A DNA stretch of 64,000 bases from Gordionus sp. m RMFG-2023. Its lineage: Eukaryota > Nematomorpha > Gordioida > Chordodea > Parachordodidae. The stretch covers positions 8,967,561-9,031,560 of the forward strand of contig NC_088775.1 in the NCBI RefSeq assembly GCF_954871325.1, written 5' to 3'. The position numbers and the translations under genes are program-made. Shown here one piece after another: positions 57,988 through 64,000 of the stretch. How positions within the stretch are numbered: position 1 is the stretch's first letter; each line of letters begins with the position of its first letter. The notes beneath the pieces are model-generated. The model was given only the letters and a program-made list of their open reading frames with translations, made no database searches and was not told where the DNA came from.

Positions 57988-60374
57988 CAGAGTACAGATT
58001 CTTTATAAAAAATATGAATCTTAGATACAGATACTAGTATCTTTTTCAAAATATCAAAAAGATACAAGATAAAAGATACTTGTATCTTTTACTAAATTAG
58101 AGTATCTTAAATACAAGATACTTTTAAATTATCATTACCAATTAAATTAGAATAGTTTATAAAATACAGTTTATATTATTTATTTGTGAAGAACATAGCA
58201 TACGCATATAAGAATGAATATTTGCAATAATTAATAAAATATTTATTGATGAATTAATTATAATAACCAGGGATTTTAATATTAATTTTTACCCATTAAT
58301 AGCTTAAACAGGGAAGGGAGAGTTATTTAATGGTAATAAAAAATGTGCAAATAAGAAAAAAAATTAAATCAAATGATTTATTAGAATTTGCAGGTTATTT
58401 TCTGCGTTGTTTTAAATATAGCTTATATTCGGAGTATATGGCTAAATGGCATCTCTAAAAAAAAATTTACTAGTTTTATTTTATTCATTATCTTTAATAA
58501 ATATTTATCATTACTTGTTTGTGATATTTATGTATTTTTTAAATTAGTTTTATTTTCTAATATGAATTATTAATTCTTGCATTTGTAATATCATATATAT
58601 AAATATCATTTAAATCTCTTTTCAAATTTTTTTTATATTTCTTGCAAAATCATTAATTATATATAAAAAATATGAAAATAATGTACAACATTATATTATT
58701 TAATTATTAATTACATAACAATTTTCTTTAATGCATTTTAAATTGACTAAATTTTGTAAATAAATACTGTAATGTAATTTTACTTATATCATTAATAAAT
58801 AAAAGTGACTAATAAAGTTAAATTCTACCTTATTATAATTATTTTATTAAGAGCCTTTTAAATATCTAATATTATATATCAATTGTAGGTTAAATATTTA
58901 TCTCTAATAAGAACTTGCTAAAATAATTAAATATAAAATATATTAGGGATGTGCCGATATTTTTTATCGAATCAGATCGAGCCAATATTTCACCCATTTT
59001 AAAATATCAATTATCGGTCAATATTATAAAATTTGATCCGATATAAAAATGGCTTCTTTAACTGTTATAAAATTTTTAAAAATAGTTATATCTAAAATCA
59101 TTTATTTTTATAAATTAAATCGAAACCCATTTTTATGTATATTTTTTTAATAATTATAATTAATTAATAAACACACTACCTATTGTTATTTTTTTGCTCA
59201 TTCTGTTTATAAAAGTGTGCGATAATCACTTCAGAATCTGTTTTTAGTGAAGCTGGTGATATTGACAGTTGCTATCGCTGCAAGCTGACCTCTGATAAAT
59301 TGGAAATATTGGTATTTCTAAAAAGAAATCTTCGCTATATTAATGTTAAATATTATTTTAAATATTTATTTCAAATTTCATAATATAATTGTTTATTACT
59401 TAATATGTATATAGATTAATGTTATTACTTATTATATAAAAGTGATTTAACAATAAAAATATTTTTTATACTTTTAGAATTGCATTAAAAATTAAAACCA
59501 TAGTTATTTTTACAGAATACTAAATTAGATATGATATCGGATCGGAAATCGGCCGATATCAATTTAATATCAGGAATATCGGATCGGATCGACCTCTAAA
59601 AAGTGGTATCAGTACACCCCTAAAATATATATATATCCAAAATGATTTTAATTTGATAATCAAGTATCTTCTGTAAAATAATTTAATAACAAATATCTAA
59701 GAGGGACTTAAATATAGGTATTATTATGTTAATAATTATAAAATAAAAATGAATACATTATACTTTAATATGTTTACAAAGTTTGTAGAGGAGTTTGTTC
59801 AATCTTTAATAACTTTTTTACTTGTGCAATTTTGACATTCGGCTTGTACCTTGTCCTTTTTCACATGAATTACTTTATATAATTTTCCATCTAGAATTTT
59901 AAGATTCAGGTTTGATTCAGGAGAACCTATCTCCATAATTTCATCTTCACTACTATAAATGTTTAACATTCTACAAATTAAAAAATATTACATATAAAAT
60001 ATAACCTTTACTTATTTAGTTTTGGTGTTGTTATTTTTAATCTATCTATCTTTGTGATTTGTAAAATTTCCAACTAATTTTGGTTATCAATATATTTAAA
60101 ATATAGCAGGAAAAAATAAAGAAAATAATACAAGATTTCATGAAGAAAATAAAGTTACATTGTGTGATATGTAAATGTTTTAAACATGAATATTAAAAAG
60201 AATCTGTATCTGTTTCTTTTTAAAGAAAATGAAAAAGATACAAGATACTTTTCAAAATAAAGGATCTTAGATACAGATACTTATCTTATTAAAAATGTCA
60301 ATAAGATACTGAGTACAAGATACAAAAGGATCTTGTATCTTAGATACAAGTATTCGCGGTACTGCCCAACTCTG
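57988..60374 (-). mobile_element. 2.4-kb deleted hAT element, perfect 8-bp duplication
   Basis: CTGTTGAT flanks both sides (57980-57987 and 60375-60382). The ends are CAGAGTACAGATTC and the inverse CAGAGTTGGGCAGTACCGCG, followed by clustered GTATCTT/AAGATAC words. On the minus strand about 59805-59955 encodes a short frame ending DGKLYKVIHVKKDKVQAECQ then NCTSKKVIKD and stop, which resembles the N-terminal BED-type finger lead of hAT transposases. The rest of the transposase is missing. A second element (58944-59622) has inserted within it. Confidence 0.8.
58944..59622 (+). mobile_element. Nested 679-bp deleted hAT keeping its dimerisation segment, 8-bp duplication
   Basis: AAATATAT flanks both sides (58936-58943 and 59623-59630). 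The ends are TAGGGATGTGCCGATATT and the inverse TAGGGGTGTACTGATACC. Repeated CGATATCGG-type words lie inside both ends. At about 59230-59390 a frame reads SESVFSEAGDIDSCYRCKLT then SDKLEILVFLKRNLRYIN, the hAT C-terminal dimerisation domain of the ZBED type. The catalytic core is absent. Confidence 0.85.
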
Positions 60375-61085
60375 CTGTTGATATATATATTGTGGTTAGA
60401 TCATATACTAATGTTTCGCTTAAGACAAGAATTAAAAGAGATACAAGTTGCTTAATCATGAATTTCTAATAAACTTTAATTGCTATATTGGGAGAAGGAT
60501 CTTTATGCTACTTTTTCAAAACATATTCCATAAAAGTAACTGTGATTAGGTAGGAGGGGTATAATAAAAAATAAATAAAAAGCGAAGACACATCAAAAAT
60601 ATTTATATCAAAGTGCTAAACAATATAAACGATTAAAAACTTTTTCGTATATTTGTAACAAAATTTCATTCCTGATTCAACCTCTCAATTATATAATACA
60701 TGCTTTGAATTAAAATTGTTATCATAATATTAAAAGTATAAAGTTAAGTTCCCAGGTTCGAGTACGAGTTCCTGAAAATATCTATTATCATTATTGATGC
60801 ATAAATATAATTTTCTATTCAATTTTCAATCTTTATCGAATCCCTAAAATCGAAATCATAGTTCATGCAATTGCTTAGCCTTAAGTTATAAATTAATAAT
60901 AGTAAATGTTTTATGCAACATCATATGAAAGGATAACCTAACATGATTACTTTATTGCCTTATATTAAAATACAATTCTTTAAAAAAATTATATTAAATA
61001 TAATTTTACACTTATCTTGTTTATAGTTATCATGGGTATGTATTATTTTGAACGTATGATCCAAATTTTTTATGCCAAAAGTGTA
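60375..61085. other. AT-rich spacer
   Basis: No gene is seen. The word ccaggttcgagtacgag near 60751 resembles a tRNA B box, but no A box partner is evident. Confidence 0.35.
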
Positions 61086-63720
61086 TTTAAAGGTGGAGCT
61101 GAGAAATTAAGAAAAAAAAATGCTGCTGGTCTCAAAGTATCAGGTGCTGATCCACAACAACTTAAATTATCTTTCTTTTTCTAATACTATTACTTCATGT
61201 AAAAAAACTATCTTCTTAGGAATATCCACAACTGCCTCCCATTCACATCTACCTGAAACAACTATATTGTCTGCAACATCTTCATTTATTATTGCATCAG
61301 TTCAATCATTGCCACATCCAAAAACTATATTATCCATTATTACAGCAGATAAATCATTCAATACCCTAATAATACATTATCTACAATTACAGCAATCCCA
61401 TCTTTATTATCCTCGCACTTATCAGAAGCAACTACATTAATAATGGCTTCAGATATATAACAAAGGGATTATTGATATCGGAAACAATTTAATTATGTAT
61501 AGAAATATTAACGTCACACTCATCTGTAACAATTTCATCATCTATTCCTTTAAAGAACTCCTTGCCACAAATCGATTCAGGAGATCATACAGTATCTCCT
61601 TCAGAATTGAATATGCATACACGTGAAAATTTTAAGTTGCAATTAACAGCTACTATATCTCAAAAACTAACATTTTTAATGCAACATCCTTTACAATACA
61701 ACCAATAAATAGTAAATATGATAAATTATATTATCGAATGATAATGAGTGAAAAAATACCTAGAATGGATTACAATAAAACCAATATGCAATACAAAGCT
61801 GTGTACTGCTCAATCTGCCTGGCATTTGCTTTATGCGAAAATATTTTCACAATAGGCTTAATAAATTTTCAACATATGTATTCAGTATGAAAATTCAAGT
61901 GTACATTTAATTGCAGTTGAGGCCTATCTCTGAGCATCAAAAAACAAGCCATTTGATAATTCATTTAGTGTTAAAATATTGAATGAAAGAAATCGACAAA
62001 TTTATAACAATGTCCATATAATAAAACAAATATTCTAGATAATAAAGTTTTCAGACAAACAAAACTTACCCTACAGAGCGCTAAATGCTACTGAAACATT
62101 TAGACACTTTGAAAATGAAAATTTGAATGGGGATTTCCTGGAAATGATGATTCATATTATATCAAAGATTGATCAAATCCTCAGAGATCTCTTTAGAAAA
62201 GAAAAGCATAAAATTTCTGAAAAATCAAAATCGAAGGGAAGAGGTTCTCCCATAATCTTGTTGTCAAATACAACTGTTAACAAAATTATTGATGTTGTTC
62301 TTGGTCAAATCAGGAATTTAATAAAAAGGAGATTGGTAACAAACGGTTTAGTTTGCAAATGGATAGTACTCAAGACATTAGCGTTTATGATCAAGCAACC
62401 ATTTTCCTACGATACACATATAATGGCAAAATGGCTTTTCGCACTTACAAAAGATACAAATTCATCTGGAAAAGGATTTTTTGATATCTTGAGTGAATGC
62501 TTTTTAAAACATGGAATACAAAAGAAAATATAATTGGAGGGGTTAATATGTTGGGTTGCAACTCCAGATAGTATTTATATTTGGTGTTAACGATATTAAA
62601 TCGCTGTATATGTGATTCATGCGATAATATGGCAAAATTTTATTTGGATTATTGAACAGACTAGCAACTTTCTTTAGGGAGTCACATAAAAGGATGGATG
62701 CTTGAGTGGAACAGAATAATTTATCTGGCCAAACTAAGTTGAGAAGTCTGCAAAAAATAGGTGAGACAAGCTGGTGGGCACGTGAAAATAGATGGATATA
62801 TGGGAGAGCTTGCTCCCAATAACGATAAGTGCACTTCAATTTATAATAGGTAATAAATCATTTGAGGCAAAAACCACATTAGAAGAGCAGTCATTGATCG
62901 CTGATTTATGTAAATTTATGACCCTTAGTACAGCAATAATATATTTTCAAATTTTTAAAATAATGGGGCCACTGTCATTACATTTTTCAACTAAAAATTT
63001 AGATATGTCAGCATGGAAAATGATAGAAGATGCTAAGTCTTCTCTATCATCAATAACTAACACATCGATTCAAAATAACTCAATAAAAATGGCTTTTAAT
63101 TTAAATGAAATACTTTCATATTTCAAGCTCCCGGAGAGTATCTGGGCACAGATTGCTCTGCCAAAATATCGAATAGGAACAGCGAAGAGAATATATAAGT
63201 GAAAAAGGCCAAGATGAACGTCCTCAAGTAGCGATTGACCTTTATAGGGTCGAAGTATTTGGGCCTATAATTGATCAAATTATGGGCAGCTTGTCGGAAC
63301 GGTTTTCTGCGCTTATTTTGAATGAGCAATATTCGCATCCAAGGCATTTTGATGAAATAAATAGCAAAGGTATTTCTGAAATGGCATTGTACAAACTGTC
63401 ACAATTGGCAAATATATTGAGTGTTAAATTACGTCACAAATTGTGTTAATTTACCAGTGTAATCAAAGATTTAATAGCAAATTAAATGAAACGGACGATG
63501 ATATCATATCAAGTGAGGAGTCAAATGAAGATGGAATTTACAATATGATAATAATTCAGAGTGTGAGAATAAATGTAACAAGTTAATATGCGTGTATAAA
63601 ATTCTTAAAAGATACAATATGCACACAAGTGCATACACTAATTTATTTTTGGCATATGAATACAATTTAATTTGTCATTTATGCAGGTTAATTGCGAGAG
63701 AACATTTAGTAAATTAAAAA
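61086..63720 (+). mobile_element. Second ZMYM1-like hAT transposase relic
   Basis: The N-terminal lead GGAEKLRKKNAAGLKVSG starts near 61092. A middle piece (62123-62533) has DFLEMMIHIISKIDQILRDL, the spacing and motif before the catalytic domain, and LTKDTNSSGKGFFDILSECF, the family's strand after the first catalytic Asp region. A C-terminal piece (62792-63202) has IADLCKFMTLSTAIIYFQIF and MGPLSLHFSTKNLDMSAWKM. Further pieces (EVFGPIIDQIMGSLSERF near 63250) are in a different frame. Multiple stops and frame changes mark it as dead. Ends were not found. Confidence 0.75.
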
Positions 63721-64000
63721 TAGGCTGAGAGCTAATAGAGGCCGAGATTAACAATGTAATAGGTGCCTGACTTTATAAGTGCAGCAATTTTATTCTCTGT
63801 GCAATACTGTATATTTGCAATGATTTTATGTGTAATTAATTGATTTTATATATTAAGTATTATTTTATATTTAACATGTGATTTATGATTTAATTTTATA
63901 GTGCAATATGGTTGTAAATCTAATATAAAATATATATGTGCAATGAATATTTTTTTATAAGTGGAAAATATGATTTTAGATGTGCAATTTTTTAAAATAA
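63721..64000. other. Right edge, AT-rich with repeated GTGCAAT words
   Basis: The word gtgcaat recurs at about 63800, 63901, 63939 and 63981. It may be the subterminal zone of the hAT relic to the left, continuing beyond the window. Confidence 0.3.

Overview
This is an AT-rich (roughly three quarters A+T), intron-rich animal genomic window. It is dominated by one host gene, a muscle myosin II heavy chain (Mhc) on the minus strand, surrounded and invaded by hAT-type DNA transposons and their short non-autonomous derivatives. The species cannot be fixed from sequence alone. A muscle-type myosin with duplicated loop-1 exons, plus an internal first exon that would make a headless rod protein, points to an invertebrate bilaterian. 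As I recall the families, the junction matches molluscan catchin best, so a spiralian is my guess, held loosely.

Left flank (1-10.1 kb): several hAT-type miniature elements, a 3-copy tandem repeat, and a plus-strand gene that I read as a small leucine-rich-repeat membrane protein in three exons (2977-6452). A decayed copy of its membrane exon lies at 9016-9190.

Centre (9.97-43.66 kb, minus strand): the Mhc gene. I hand-spliced 37 coding exons whose phases all agree, giving about 1978 residues. Exon 5 (P-loop end plus loop 1) is present in three alternative copies and exon 6 in two, so six motor variants are possible. A separate candidate first exon at 16474-16995 joins in phase to the rod at exon 24 and would make a catchin/myorod-like protein of about 1023 residues. 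The C-terminus has two possible ends. A splice acceptor just before the start codon implies an untranslated leader exon or a trans-spliced leader. The introns hold a LINE reverse-transcriptase relic, a Ty3/Gypsy-type pol fossil, a pogo-like element, a tRNA-derived SINE and several hAT miniature elements, some within 30-75 nt of splice donors.

Right flank (43.7-64 kb): no recognised host gene. It holds a hAT miniature element with a perfect 8-bp target duplication, a long TA microsatellite, a deleted hAT that keeps only its C-terminal dimerisation segment, a large broken hAT of the ZMYM1-like type interrupted by a 1.15-kb element carrying GC-rich mini-hairpins, a nest of two hAT elements each with its own perfect 8-bp target duplication (57988-60374 and 58944-59622), and a second ZMYM1-like hAT relic near the right edge.
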